A stretch of 64,000 nucleotides of DNA from Limnochordia bacterium (GCA_023230925.1 JALNWK010000006.1:16372-80371); one strand, 5' to 3'. Counted from the first letter of the stretch, positions 25,827-35,266 are shown. Numbers and translations are program-made. The notes: generated from the letters alone by a model not told the origin.

Positions 25827-26867
25827 TTGACCGATCTGATACCTTTAAAGGATCTATCAGTAGGAGCATTGGAAAGTCTACTAGAGGATTGGGGGTATCC
25901 CAAATATAGGGCCCGTCAGCTGATGAGGTGGATGTACCAGGAAAGAGAATCGGATTTTGCAAACATGACGGATTTGCCGTTGGAGTTACGCCAGCAGCTG
26001 AAAAAGGAGGCAGAGGCCAAACCGTTAAGGGCGCGGCAGAAACGGAAGTCAAAGGACGGCACGATCAAATTTCTCCTTGAGGCCAATGACGGTCAAAAGA
26101 TCGAGACTGTCCTAATTCCCGCGGAAGAGCAGAAGCGGACCACGGTGTGCATTTCCAGCCAGGTAGGTTGTGCTATGGGTTGTTCAATTTGTGCAACGGG
26201 GAAGATGGGCTTTTCCAGGAATCTATCCTGTGGTGAGATTATAGAACAGGTTATTTTAGCTGAGCAGTATGCAAAGCAGTCAGTAACAAATATTGTGTTT
26301 ATGGGGATGGGCGAACCTTTGGCCAACTATGAGGCAGTGCTCGAAGCTATTTTCGCCATGATTGATCCCGAACGACTGGCATTAGGGAGCAGACGGATCA
26401 CGGTGTCGACCTGTGGGTTAGTGCCGCAAATGCGCAGGTTGGCCGATGAAAAGTTGCAGATTGGGTTGGCGATCTCCCTCCATGCGCCGGAGGATGGGCT
26501 GCGGGATCAGCTGGTACCAATCAACAAAAAGCACCCGATCAAAGAGGTCTTAGAGGCGGCATCTTACTATGTAAGCAAGACCAACCGTAGGGTTACTTTT
26601 GAATATGCGTTGATCGATGGGGTGAACGACAGCACAGTGCACGCAAGTAAATTGGGCGAGTTGTTGGTAGGTTTACTGTGCCATGTTAACCTCATTCCAG
26701 TGAACCCTGCCAACGGGTTTTCCCGATCTTCGGAGGAGGCAGTTCTCTCCTTCCAGGAAGTGGTTAGAAATGCGGGAATACCGGTTACCGTACGCTCTGA
26801 ACGTGGGGTTGACATCAGTGCTGCCTGTGGGCAGCTGGCCATTGCCGCAGCGAGAGTGGAAAGGTGA
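25827..26867 (+). CDS. rlmN: Dual-specificity 23S rRNA/tRNA adenine-C2 methyltransferase
   Basis: RlmN is a radical-SAM enzyme that methylates A2503 of 23S rRNA and A37 of some tRNAs. The 346-residue protein has the cluster-binding CAMGCSIC (CxxxCxxC), the GMGEPLANY motif and SLHAP. The catalytic second cysteine lies near the end in DISAACGQL. The TTG start at 25827 follows AAGAAGGTG by six bases. It heads the block running to rpe, with fhaA beginning seven bases later. Confidence 0.95.
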   Translation: MTDLIPLKDLSVGALESLLEDWGYPKYRARQLMRWMYQERESDFANMTDLPLELRQQLKKEAEAKPLRARQKRKSKDGTIKFLLEANDGQKIETVLIPAEEQKRTTVCISSQVGCAMGCSICATGKMGFSRNLSCGEIIEQVILAEQYAKQSVTNIVFMGMGEPLANYEAVLEAIFAMIDPERLALGSRRITVSTCGLVPQMRRLADEKLQIGLAISLHAPEDGLRDQLVPINKKHPIKEVLEAASYYVSKTNRRVTFEYALIDGVNDSTVHASKLGELLVGLLCHVNLIPVNPANGFSRSSEEAVLSFQEVVRNAGIPVTVRSERGVDISAACGQLAIAAARVER

Positions 26868-26873
26868 GCAAAC

Positions 26874-27632
26874 ATGTCCATGATTGAACGGGTGGAGACA
26901 GCACTAAAAACGTTCATGCATCGCCTATTCGGCACACGACTGCAAGGACCGTATATCCCTATTCAAATTGGTAAGGAGCTTTCTTTGGTGATGCAAAGAC
27001 AGAGAAAGGTTAGTGTTAGCCGCATATATGTGCCGAATCGATATGACGTCAGACTACATTCTGCGGACTTTGTGCATATAGAGCCGATCAAGCAGACCCT
27101 CGCCGAGGAAATGTGTCAGCATTTAGCGGGAATAGCCCAGCGGGAAGGATTACACTTCTTGTCCCTGCCGCAGGTTAGCTTTATACAGGAGGAGCAGCTT
27201 AAACCAGGTCATATCCATATCGAGACCTTCTTTGATGATGTGGAGTCTGGCTCAACAAGAAGGATTCCTGAGCTTGATGATACTTTGACCGATGAAGGGG
27301 AAGTGGATGAGGTAACGCGGATTTACGAGGGCGAATCCAGACCTTTCTTAGTATGTCTTTCCGGTGCTAAAGAGGATGTGCGCTATGGGTTGCCAAATCA
27401 GGGCAGATTTACCATTGGGCGTGAGCTAGACAATGATCTGGTGTTGGATGATCCTTGTGTCTCCCGCAAACACGCCCTGATTACCGTACATGGGGATCAG
27501 GTTACCTTGAAGGATTTAGGAAGTAGGAATGGTACTTACCTTAACGACGTACGAATTGAGGAGGGCGACCTCACTCATGGTAGCAGGATCGTGATTGGTA
27601 ACACGTTGCTGCGGTTTTCGGCAGGAGAGTAG
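26874..27632 (+). CDS. fhaA: FhaA-type protein: DUF3662 domain plus FHA domain
   Basis: 252 residues. The N-terminal ~125 residues match DUF3662, characteristic of FhaA (PIQIGKELSLVMQRQRKVS, YVPNRYDVRLHSADF). After an acidic linker, the C terminus is an FHA phosphothreonine-binding domain (FTIGRELDNDLVLDD, CVSRKHALI, DLGSRNGTYLN). In mycobacteria FhaA binds phosphorylated MviN and links PknB signalling to cell-wall synthesis. Co-location with the PASTA kinase, phosphatase, FtsW and PBP genes supports a similar role here. ATG 26874 follows AAAGGTGAG. Confidence 0.92.
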   Translation: MSMIERVETALKTFMHRLFGTRLQGPYIPIQIGKELSLVMQRQRKVSVSRIYVPNRYDVRLHSADFVHIEPIKQTLAEEMCQHLAGIAQREGLHFLSLPQVSFIQEEQLKPGHIHIETFFDDVESGSTRRIPELDDTLTDEGEVDEVTRIYEGESRPFLVCLSGAKEDVRYGLPNQGRFTIGRELDNDLVLDDPCVSRKHALITVHGDQVTLKDLGSRNGTYLNDVRIEEGDLTHGSRIVIGNTLLRFSAGE

Positions 27633-27633
27633 G

Positions 27634-28110
27634 ATGTACCTATTAATCTGGTTAGGACGTTTGGTTTTTCTTTATCTACTTTACCGGTTTCTATCGCAGT
27701 TCCTTCGAGTTTTGTCGAGGGATAATGGTGACTTAGGCCTAGTTTTTGTCAGAGGCGAACCGGCTTTGCCTCCGGTGGTATGTCGCAGGATCCTCCCAGA
27801 GAACGGGGAGCAGATGTCCTGTGAACAGAAGCAGGAGGTCGTTCCCGGAGAGTACCTACAGGCAGATACAATTAGTATGGGACGGGCGCCCTTAAATGAT
27901 GTGCAACTGCGGGAAGCTGAAATCGCCTTGTTCCATCTGCGCATTGAGAAACAAGAGGGATTCATAATCAGGAAAATAGATCGGAACCCCATATATCTCA
28001 ACGGAGATCCGGTGGAAGAGGACGCTGTTCTTTCGTTAGGAGATGTGCTTAGTATAGGAAGTTATCTTTTTGTGGTGGTGAAGGGTTTTGCGCATACGCG
28101 TAGGGGCTAG
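27634..28110 (+). CDS. fhaB: FhaB-type membrane-anchored FHA protein
   Basis: 158 residues: one N-terminal membrane helix (LLIWLGRLVFLYLLYRFL) followed by an FHA-like domain. The FHA core is divergent. ISMGRAPLNDVQL and LFHLRIEK replace the usual GR...S.xH motif, and YLNGDPVEEDAVLSLGDVLSIG closes the fold. Binding of phosphothreonine is therefore less certain than for FhaA. ATG 27634 is taken because GGCAGGAGAG precedes it; an earlier in-frame start at 27595 lies inside fhaA. It overlaps the phosphatase gene by 23 bases. Confidence 0.82.
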   Translation: MYLLIWLGRLVFLYLLYRFLSQFLRVLSRDNGDLGLVFVRGEPALPPVVCRRILPENGEQMSCEQKQEVVPGEYLQADTISMGRAPLNDVQLREAEIALFHLRIEKQEGFIIRKIDRNPIYLNGDPVEEDAVLSLGDVLSIGSYLFVVVKGFAHTRRG

Positions 28111-28822
28111 GACCGATACTGGGCTGATGAGGTCCAATAACGAGGACGGGTACTTGGTGCGGGAATGGTTGTTTGCTGTGGCTGATGGAATGGGAGGTCA
28201 CAGTGCAGGTGAGGTAGCTAGTTATCAAGCGTTACTTGGGCTCTCTGAGCTATGCAAGACTGATGGTATTCCCGGGGATGAAGGGGTTCTTGAGAATCAT
28301 CTTCGTCAGGTCTTTGAGCGGGTTAATCAAGATGTACATAACCAAGCACGGGCTTGTCCAGGATGTGACGGTATGGGGACTACCTTGACGGCCATGGGGC
28401 TGACAGAACGAGGCTATGCCTATGCCCATGTAGGGGACAGTCGATTGTACTTGTTTCGTGATGGTCTGCTAACACAGGTCACTTCTGATCATTCCCTAGT
28501 TGCGGAACTTGTGCGCAACGGTACGCTATCTAGGGCGGAAGCCTATGATCACCCCTTAAGCAATGTGCTCAGCCGGGCCATTGGCGTTGAGCCTGAGGTT
28601 AAGGTGGAAACTGGTCAGGGAGAGATCTATCCAGGGGATGTCTTTCTGCTTTGCACCGATGGGATCGCCGGACCTGTAGAGGACCGATGGGTATCGTCGC
28701 TCTTATCCGAGGAACTATCTCCACAGAGTAAGGCGGAGAAACTAGTAGAACGTGCCCTAGAACTAGGGAGCACGGATAACGTCACCGCCGTGGTAGTGCA
28801 GGTGGATAAGGACAAAGGATAA
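28088..28822 (+). CDS. prpC: PP2C-type serine/threonine phosphatase
   Basis: Removes phosphates placed by the PASTA kinase. The 244-residue protein has all metal-binding motifs: RSNNEDGYL, ADGMGGHSAGE, GDSRLYLFRDG, CTDGIAG and STDNVTAVVV. The TTG at 28088 follows GTGGTGAAGGG and overlaps fhaB. It is equivalent to PstP in actinobacteria and PrpC/Stp in Firmicutes. Confidence 0.95.
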   Translation: MRIRVGARTDTGLMRSNNEDGYLVREWLFAVADGMGGHSAGEVASYQALLGLSELCKTDGIPGDEGVLENHLRQVFERVNQDVHNQARACPGCDGMGTTLTAMGLTERGYAYAHVGDSRLYLFRDGLLTQVTSDHSLVAELVRNGTLSRAEAYDHPLSNVLSRAIGVEPEVKVETGQGEIYPGDVFLLCTDGIAGPVEDRWVSSLLSEELSPQSKAEKLVERALELGSTDNVTAVVVQVDKDKG

Positions 28823-28880
28823 GGGAGCCTACTGTCTCTTGTATCAAAAGCATAGAAACTAAAGGTGGACGGGACCTAGG

Positions 28881-30116
28881 ATGATAAAGATCCATGGAAA
28901 ACTATTTGTCGACGCTATTTTAGTGGGAAGTCTGGGCATGTTTTCTGTGTGGCTGTTGCAGCCATTTAATCCTTGGTTCTTTCTGCTTTATATCGGTCCT
29001 ACAGCAGTTGGGTTTTGCATGCTGTATGGGCGCCAGGATCGGATTGATCCGTTGTTGTTTGCTCCGGCGGTCTTATTATGTGGAGTGGGACTAACCATGG
29101 TTGCGCGATTGGCTCCGGGACTGTTATGGCGACAGCTTGTGGCGTACCTAGTCGGGTTGTGCAGCTATCTGCTTCTTAGCATCTGGGGAGGTAGGATTCG
29201 GTGGGAACGGTTCGGATACTTGTGGGGCCTTCTGGGAGCTTTGCTGCTTTTAGGTACCTCGCTATTTGGTGTTCGGGTGGGCGGCAGTCGTGCCTGGATC
29301 CGCTTTCTTGGATTTAGCTTCCAACCGATAGAGCTTTTCAAATTACTGTTGATCTTGTTTTTAGTTGCTTCTTTAACCGAGGAGAGTACCAGCATAGTCC
29401 TGCGCGAACGACGGGGCTTATTCGCCCATATGAGCCTGTGGGGGCCTTCGCTTTTGCTGTGGCTCCTGGGGGTACTTGCCCTAGGTATACAGCGGGATCT
29501 AGGTGGGATGATTTTGCTATCGGGGATCTTTTGGGGGACCATATATGTGGCGGAGGGTCGCCTAGCTACCGTACTAATTGGGTTACTCTTGGGGTTAGGT
29601 GGTTTTACATTATCTTATTGCTTGTTTCCCCATGTACAATCACGCCTGGGAAACTGGCTTGACCTGTGGCGCGGTGACCAAGTGTATCATCAACTGCAAC
29701 AGGGACTCTTCGCGGCTGCTTCCGGTGGGTTTACGGGAACGGGCCTGGGCCTGGGACACCCTTACCTAATTCCCCAGGTACATACAGATTTTCCCCTGAT
29801 GGCCATTTGGGAAGAACTGGGTTTACTAGGTGCTGTAGGTATTCTGGGTTTGTATATGCTCATGGTGGTCTATTTGTTTAAGAAGGCCATTAATTCATAT
29901 TGTCTTCGGCACCGATTGCTCTGTGCCGGGGTAGCTGTGATGATTGGCTTGCAGGTGTTACTAATTGCCGGGGGAAATCTAGGCCTGGTGCCCTTAACCG
30001 GCATTACCTTGCCCTTTATCAGCTACGGAGGTAGCTCAGTGATTGTCCTTTGGTCGGCCCTTGGTTTGACCGGGGCGATACCAAGACTAAGGAGGCAGTG
30101 CCGATTAGAAGTCTGA
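28881..30116 (+). CDS. FtsW/RodA/SpoVE family lipid II polymerase
   Basis: A 411-residue SEDS protein with about ten membrane segments that polymerises lipid II into glycan strands, working with the class B PBP encoded next. Family motifs include VGGSRAWIRFLGFSFQPIE, split here by its usual spacing, then LQQGLFAAASGGFTGTGLG, HTDFPLMAIWEELG and ITLPFISYGGSS. The ATG at 28881 follows AAAGGTGG. Its 3' end overlaps the PBP gene by 19 bases, implying coupling. By position it corresponds to rodA of the actinobacterial pknB cluster. Confidence 0.92.
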   Translation: MIKIHGKLFVDAILVGSLGMFSVWLLQPFNPWFFLLYIGPTAVGFCMLYGRQDRIDPLLFAPAVLLCGVGLTMVARLAPGLLWRQLVAYLVGLCSYLLLSIWGGRIRWERFGYLWGLLGALLLLGTSLFGVRVGGSRAWIRFLGFSFQPIELFKLLLILFLVASLTEESTSIVLRERRGLFAHMSLWGPSLLLWLLGVLALGIQRDLGGMILLSGIFWGTIYVAEGRLATVLIGLLLGLGGFTLSYCLFPHVQSRLGNWLDLWRGDQVYHQLQQGLFAAASGGFTGTGLGLGHPYLIPQVHTDFPLMAIWEELGLLGAVGILGLYMLMVVYLFKKAINSYCLRHRLLCAGVAVMIGLQVLLIAGGNLGLVPLTGITLPFISYGGSSVIVLWSALGLTGAIPRLRRQCRLEV

Positions 30117-31477
30117 ATAATCTTCTGAAGCTGTTTACGGGATGCTTCCTACTGATGATTCTAGCTGGGGGGTTCTTCCAAGTGCTCTGGGCCCCTTCCT
30201 TGGCAACGTCGGTGGGCAATCCTCGGGTACAGTTGGCCCGGGAACAGATTCTTCGGGGAGGTATTTTCGATTATTCTGGGCGTGCCCTGGCACTGCCCGG
30301 TGACCACCAGATGCGTTACGTAGGCCCTATTTCCTTGGCTGCCATTGTTGGGTACAGTGATCTCATTTTGGGACAGAGCGGCTTAGAGAAAGCCTATGAT
30401 CGGGTCTTACTAGGACTGGATGGACTATCGTTCTACCTTTACCAGTGGCGGGTTCATCAAGGTCAGAGTCATTACGGGGGTCACATCATTACGACGATTG
30501 ATTACGCGATGCAGCGGATTGCCGAAGAGGCCTTGGGCCAAAGGAAGGGTGCGGTGGTGATACTAGAGCCTAAAAGTGGTGCTATTAGAGCTTTGGTCTC
30601 CTTCCCGAGTTTTGATCCAAATCGGGTCTATGAAAAATGGTCGTTCCTCAGGGATGACAAAGACGCACCTCTACTACATCGAGCAGTCCAAGGGCTTTAT
30701 CCTCCTGGTTCGGTTTTTAAGATGCTGATCTTGGCTGCCGCCTTGGAGGAAGGAGGAGTGCGGCTGGATACCACGTATATAGATCAAGGGGAGTTCAGGG
30801 TGGAGGGTTATCGACTAACAAATGCCTATACCACCCAACCGGGGCCGATTACTCTTATGCAGGCCTTTGCTAATTCCTCGAATGTGATCTTTGCACAATT
30901 GGCCTTGGAACTAGGAGAAAACAAGTTATTTGACTATGTAGACAGGTTTGGTTTTGGTAACCTGCAGGGTCTACGGGTTGCCACCTCCCCGGCGAGGATC
31001 TTTCCGCCGGGTTCCAAAGCTGAGCTTGTGCAATTTGCCATTGGACAAGGTAACCAGTTGGTTACCCCTTTGGACATTGCGGTACTGACGGCGACAATTG
31101 CCACCGGTGGCCTACAATTCAAAGCCTTCTTGGTGCAAGAACTGGTTGATTCGTTTGGCGGAAGAAGACAACATGTAAAAGCTATGCCAGAACGGGTACT
31201 GAGTAGCTTCACCTCATACCAAGTTACACGGGCGATGCTCGGGGTGGTTGAGAATGGTACTGGAACAAGGGCCCAAGTCAAGGGAGTAAGTATTGCTGGA
31301 AAAACCGGAAGTGCTGAGAACCCCCATGGGAAACCCCACGCGTGGTTTACCTGTTTTGCACCAGCGGATGATCCGCAACTGGTTGTTACAGTCATTGTGG
31401 AGAATGCCGGGTCCGGTGGCCAGGTGGCTGCACCCATCGCCCAGGAGATCCTTGGGAGACTACTAGGTGGGGGATGA
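30098..31477 (+). CDS. pbpA: Class B penicillin-binding protein (PbpA-type transpeptidase)
   Basis: 459 residues. After an N-terminal membrane anchor (LFTGCFLLMILAGGFFQVLW) and a short non-catalytic part comes the transpeptidase domain. It has the catalytic Ser205 (PPGSVFK, SxxK), S260-S-N and K402-T-G. It cross-links peptidoglycan in the periplasmic space with the SEDS partner encoded upstream. It is short like PbpA of mycobacteria and lacks PASTA repeats. The GTG at 30098 has AAGGAGGCA upstream and replaces an earlier in-frame start inside ftsW. Confidence 0.92.
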   Translation: MPIRSLNNLLKLFTGCFLLMILAGGFFQVLWAPSLATSVGNPRVQLAREQILRGGIFDYSGRALALPGDHQMRYVGPISLAAIVGYSDLILGQSGLEKAYDRVLLGLDGLSFYLYQWRVHQGQSHYGGHIITTIDYAMQRIAEEALGQRKGAVVILEPKSGAIRALVSFPSFDPNRVYEKWSFLRDDKDAPLLHRAVQGLYPPGSVFKMLILAAALEEGGVRLDTTYIDQGEFRVEGYRLTNAYTTQPGPITLMQAFANSSNVIFAQLALELGENKLFDYVDRFGFGNLQGLRVATSPARIFPPGSKAELVQFAIGQGNQLVTPLDIAVLTATIATGGLQFKAFLVQELVDSFGGRRQHVKAMPERVLSSFTSYQVTRAMLGVVENGTGTRAQVKGVSIAGKTGSAENPHGKPHAWFTCFAPADDPQLVVTVIVENAGSGGQVAAPIAQEILGRLLGGG

Positions 31478-31516
31478 GGAATATTCCTGTTTGTTGTATA
31501 ATGTTGAAGGTAAGGG

Positions 31517-33532
31517 GTGGATGAATTGCTGGGAAGAGTCCTTGCTGACCGATACGAAATCGTTCAAGAAGTTGGATCCGGCGGAATGGCCGTGGTATAC
31601 CTGGGCCAAGATCGCCTGCTCTGTCGACCTGTGGCTATTAAGATTCTACGGGACGTCCATGCCAAAGATGAGGATTTCGTCCGTCGTTTTCGCCTCGAGG
31701 CCCAAGCGGCAGCCAGTCTTTCCCATCCTAATGTGGTTAATATGTACGATGTTGGCGAGGAAAATGGTATTTACTACATCGTGATGGAATACCTGAATGG
31801 GACGGATCTTAAGACTCTGATTAGACAGTATGGGCAGTTTTCCGTTGGCCAGGGACTCTGGGTAGCGGCAGAGATAGCAAAGGCGTTGGAGCATGCTCAT
31901 TCCCATAAGATCGTGCATAGGGACATTAAACCCCATAACATAATTCTGACTAATGATGGTCGGATTAAGGTAACCGATTTTGGTATTGCCCGGGCCGTGA
32001 GTAGCTCTACCTTGACCCAAACAGGTTTTGTTCTCGGCTCTGTTCACTATTCATCCCCCGAGCAGGTCAGTGGTGGTCAGATTAGTGGGGCATCGGATCT
32101 GTATTCCTTGGGTGTGGTAATGTACGAAATGTTCACCGGTAGATTACCCTTTGGGGGCGAAACCCCGGTGAGTATTGCTCTGAAACATCTGCGAGATCAG
32201 CCACCGTCCCTTAGAGAGTTGCGTGGGGATCTACCCGATGGAGTGGCATTGATTGTTGAGACGGCTATGGCAAAGGAGCCCAAAGATCGATATCCCAGTG
32301 CAGCAAGATTGTTACAGGCGATTCAAAAGACCGGGATGATGTCTTTGGGGTTTGCCTCGGAAGAAGCGCCGGAGCAGACGGCATTAATGGAAACAACGAA
32401 GGTCCTCGCCAGTGTAAATGGGGAGGAACTAGAACCGACGGAGATGGTACCCGTTCAGCAAAAGAAAAAACGTTCTACAGGAGCTAGGTTTTTGACTGTT
32501 GTTGCAGTGCTCTTGGCCATAGGTGGGCTATCATGGGTAGGCTTGTTGCAGGCCCGAAAGATGATCTTCCCACCGGATTTGCCGGTTCCTGAGGTTTCCG
32601 GCCGTTCCCTAGAGGAGGCCAGTGAGATATTATCGGAGATGGGGTTTAAACCCAGTGTCGATGGACGAGTCTTTAGTCATGATGTGCCCGAAGGATGGGT
32701 AGTATCACAGAACCCCGTTGAAGGAAGAATCGTGAAGAAATGGCGAACAGTTGAACTGATTGTCAGTAAGGGCCCCCAGATGGTAGAGGTGCCAAATATT
32801 GTCGGATATTCTTTGCGGGATGCCGCATTGATGTTAGATGAACAAGGTCTAAAGCTAGGTGTTCCCGAGGAGGAGATCAATGAACAGGCCGCAATAGATG
32901 AAGTCCTATTCCAGGAGCCGTCATCGGGCAGTGTTCCTGTAGGAAGTAGTATTAATGTAGTTATCGCCGTTCGGCAGAAGTCTACGGTTCTTTTGGTCCC
33001 TGATATCCGAGGATCATATCTGGACCAGGCGCAAAAGGACCTTGCAGAGTACGGGTTGTCCATTGGAAAAAGTTTTCCTGATTTCTCTGACGAAATCCCC
33101 CAAGGGATGATCATCGATCAGAACCCCCGACCCCAGGCTTCAGTACAAAAAGGGACCGCCATCGATGTAGTCTACAGTAACGGACCAAGGAATAGGCAAG
33201 AACCTAGGGAAGATGAAACAGGTGTTGGTACTCCACCAGTTCCACCTGTAGGTGAGCTTGAACCCGGGGAGGATACAGATGCCCAAACGCCACCGGAAGC
33301 ACCAAATGATGGGCAAAAGAGGGCGACAATATCCATTAGGGTACCCGATGGGCCGCCCCAGGAGGTCTTGATTTTGGTGGTCGATGATATTCGGGTGGGG
33401 ATTAAGCAAGTGATGCAGGCCATGGTGGATGGGGGCGAGACGATTACCCGGGTGGTGGTTGGGTATGGTCCTGAAGTAAGGGTGCAAGTCTATTTGGGTG
33501 GTTGGTTAATCGAAGAGGAATACCTAAGGTAA
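31517..33532 (+). CDS. pknB: PASTA-domain serine/threonine protein kinase (PknB/PrkC)
   Basis: 671 residues. The cytoplasmic kinase domain (about 10-270) has the GSGGMAVVYLG loop, Lys42 (VAIKI), the catalytic HRDIKPHN with Asp136, DFGIAR and the SPEQ activation segment. One membrane helix (about 322-343) is followed by three PASTA repeats (VPEVSGRSLEEA, VPNIVGYSLRDA, VPDIRGSYLDQA) that sense muropeptides or lipid II. A Pro/Glu-rich linker and a ~75-residue C-terminal domain follow. GTG 31517 is used; TTG 31526 is the more likely true start because GGGGTGG lies just before it. The neighbours phosphatase, FHA proteins, SEDS/PBP and rsgA form the signalling cluster. Confidence 0.95.
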   Translation: MDELLGRVLADRYEIVQEVGSGGMAVVYLGQDRLLCRPVAIKILRDVHAKDEDFVRRFRLEAQAAASLSHPNVVNMYDVGEENGIYYIVMEYLNGTDLKTLIRQYGQFSVGQGLWVAAEIAKALEHAHSHKIVHRDIKPHNIILTNDGRIKVTDFGIARAVSSSTLTQTGFVLGSVHYSSPEQVSGGQISGASDLYSLGVVMYEMFTGRLPFGGETPVSIALKHLRDQPPSLRELRGDLPDGVALIVETAMAKEPKDRYPSAARLLQAIQKTGMMSLGFASEEAPEQTALMETTKVLASVNGEELEPTEMVPVQQKKKRSTGARFLTVVAVLLAIGGLSWVGLLQARKMIFPPDLPVPEVSGRSLEEASEILSEMGFKPSVDGRVFSHDVPEGWVVSQNPVEGRIVKKWRTVELIVSKGPQMVEVPNIVGYSLRDAALMLDEQGLKLGVPEEEINEQAAIDEVLFQEPSSGSVPVGSSINVVIAVRQKSTVLLVPDIRGSYLDQAQKDLAEYGLSIGKSFPDFSDEIPQGMIIDQNPRPQASVQKGTAIDVVYSNGPRNRQEPREDETGVGTPPVPPVGELEPGEDTDAQTPPEAPNDGQKRATISIRVPDGPPQEVLILVVDDIRVGIKQVMQAMVDGGETITRVVVGYGPEVRVQVYLGGWLIEEEYLR

Positions 33533-33569
33533 CTAGCGTTGGTATACCTGTGTGATGGGGAGGCACACG

Positions 33570-34451
33570 ATGCAAAAAGGCATTGTGATAAGGGCTATTG
33601 GTGGCTACTACTTTGTGCAAACGGAGCAAGGGCAAGTGTATCAGTGTTTGCTTCGGGGGAAGCTCAAACGGCAACACCAACGGATCCTGGTGGGTGATTG
33701 GGTGCATGCGCGGCCTACTTCCTCGTCCGAAGGGGTGATTGAGGAGGTTTTACCGCGGCGGCTGGAACTGTCTCGTCCACCGGTGGCCAATCTTGATATT
33801 TTGGTTGTTGTCAATTCTGTGGTCCATCCAAGTGTGAATTTAGTTCTTCTAGATCGGATCCTACTAGCTGCACGGCAACAAGGGCTGAGGTGTATTCTCT
33901 GCTGGAATAAGGTAGATCTAGAACAGGAAGATCCACAGTTATCGGGGTATATTCAGGCTTACTTGCAGCAAGGGTATGATTGTGTTAGAACCAGTGCGCT
34001 TACCGGAGAAGGAATAGACAGATTGATTGAGCTTCTATCGGGATCTATGGCTGTTTTGACTGGTGATTCGGGAGTTGGAAAATCTGCCTTGCTCAATCGA
34101 GTACTAGGCCAAACGGTTCAGGAAGAAGGTGACATTAGCCAACGGCTGAAGCGGGGTCGTCATACCACTAGGGAGGTTGTATTGTATCCCTTGGGTAATG
34201 GCGGGTTTATTGCCGATACACCGGGCTTTACTAGGATGCCGTTGGTTGGTGTTGAACCAGTTGTTTTAGAAGATTTCTTTTTCCGAGAGTATTTTTCCGG
34301 TTGTTACTACTCCGATTGCCGTCATCGAAATGAACCTGAATGCGCGGTAAAGGAAGCAGTTGCCAAAGGGGATATTCCGTCTTGGCGTTACGATAATTAT
34401 CTGTTCCTTTTGGATGAGCTTGTTGACAGCCAAGAAGGGCAGTGGAAATGA
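33570..34451 (+). CDS. rsgA: Ribosome small-subunit GTPase RsgA
   Basis: A circularly permuted GTPase that checks 30S maturation. The 293 residues hold an N-terminal OB domain, then NKVD (G4) before the P-loop GDSGVGKSALLN (G1). DTPGF (G3) comes next, and a C-terminal zinc knuckle (CYYSDCRHRNEPEC) closes the protein. This order is the hallmark of the family. ATG 33570 follows GGGGAGG. That site lies in the loop of a small GTGTG/CACAC hairpin (33550-33568). It is followed by rpe after ten bases. Confidence 0.95.
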   Translation: MQKGIVIRAIGGYYFVQTEQGQVYQCLLRGKLKRQHQRILVGDWVHARPTSSSEGVIEEVLPRRLELSRPPVANLDILVVVNSVVHPSVNLVLLDRILLAARQQGLRCILCWNKVDLEQEDPQLSGYIQAYLQQGYDCVRTSALTGEGIDRLIELLSGSMAVLTGDSGVGKSALLNRVLGQTVQEEGDISQRLKRGRHTTREVVLYPLGNGGFIADTPGFTRMPLVGVEPVVLEDFFFREYFSGCYYSDCRHRNEPECAVKEAVAKGDIPSWRYDNYLFLLDELVDSQEGQWK

Positions 34452-34461
34452 GGTAGAAACC

Positions 34462-35121
34462 TTGGTGAAAATAGCGCCTTCAATCTTGGCGGCTGATTTC
34501 GCCCATTTGGCGGAGGATGTTGCCAAGATTAGCAATGCAGATATGCTCCATGTGGATATTATGGACGGTTCCTTTGTTCCTAATTTGACGATTGGCCCAC
34601 CGGTGGTATCTGCCTTACGAAAGACTACGGACTTGGCCTTTGACTGTCATCTGATGGTCAGTAACTGTGATGTATTGTTAGAGCCCCTCGCTGCAGCGGG
34701 AGCTGACTATGTTACTGTCCATGCCGAGGCCTGTGTCCATTTGCACCGTACGTTGATGTATATTAAGAAACTAGGGATGGGTTGTGGTGTTGCTCTTAAC
34801 CCCTCAACACCGTTAACGAGTATCGAGTGGGTGTTGGATTTACTTGATCTGGTCCTGATTATGACTGTCAACCCCGGTTTTGGCGGACAGAGCTTTATAA
34901 CCCGTTCAGTGGAGAAGATTGCACGGCTCCAGGAGGAAATAAAGGTTCGAGGTCTGAAAACCCTGATTGCGGTGGATGGGGGAATCAACTTAGAGACGGC
35001 ACCGGTAGTACATAGGGCCGGAGCAGACGTTCTGATCGCTGGTTCTTACGTTTTTTCTAGCCCTGATCCAGCGCTGGCGGTAGAACAATTACGGGCGGTG
35101 ACGGATAAAGTGGGTAAATAG
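34462..35121 (+). CDS. rpe: Ribulose-phosphate 3-epimerase
   Basis: Interconverts ribulose-5-P and xylulose-5-P in the pentose phosphate pathway. The 219-residue TIM barrel starts KIAPSILAADFAHL. It contains the metal ligands in HVDIMDGSFVPNLTIG, then DCHLMV and MTVNPGFGGQSF, and ends with VDGGIN and AGSYVF. TTG 34462 has GAGGT seven bases upstream; GTG 34465 is the alternative. A long upstream extension overlapping rsgA is rejected. thiN, its usual downstream partner, is displaced by 9.7 kb of pilus genes. Confidence 0.95.
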   Translation: MVKIAPSILAADFAHLAEDVAKISNADMLHVDIMDGSFVPNLTIGPPVVSALRKTTDLAFDCHLMVSNCDVLLEPLAAAGADYVTVHAEACVHLHRTLMYIKKLGMGCGVALNPSTPLTSIEWVLDLLDLVLIMTVNPGFGGQSFITRSVEKIARLQEEIKVRGLKTLIAVDGGINLETAPVVHRAGADVLIAGSYVFSSPDPALAVEQLRAVTDKVGK

Positions 35122-35171
35122 ATACTGGATTTACCCAGTAGACAATACGAATCCAGGAGCATTTACTTCTT

Positions 35172-35196
35172 AACGTCCCGAAAGGGGCGTTTTCTT
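35172..35196 (+). terminator. Terminator after rpe
   Basis: AACGTCCC, loop GAAA, GGGGCGTT (35172-35191, one G-U pair) followed by TTCTT. It separates the kinase/rpe block from the Tad pilus promoter. Confidence 0.8.
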
Positions 35197-35237
35197 CATG
35201 CAATCTGGTACAGCAGAGCTAAACCCCAGATTAAGTA

Positions 35238-35266
35238 TTTGCATACAGGGTGTAGAGGGGGTATAA
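35238..35266 (+). promoter_or_regulatory. Sigma-A promoter of the Tad pilus cluster
   Basis: TTGCAT (35238-35243), 17-base spacer, and a perfect TATAAT (35261-35266), about 66 bases before the first pilin gene. A GGACG/CGTCC pairing is possible in the leader, but no known riboswitch was recognised. Confidence 0.8.
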
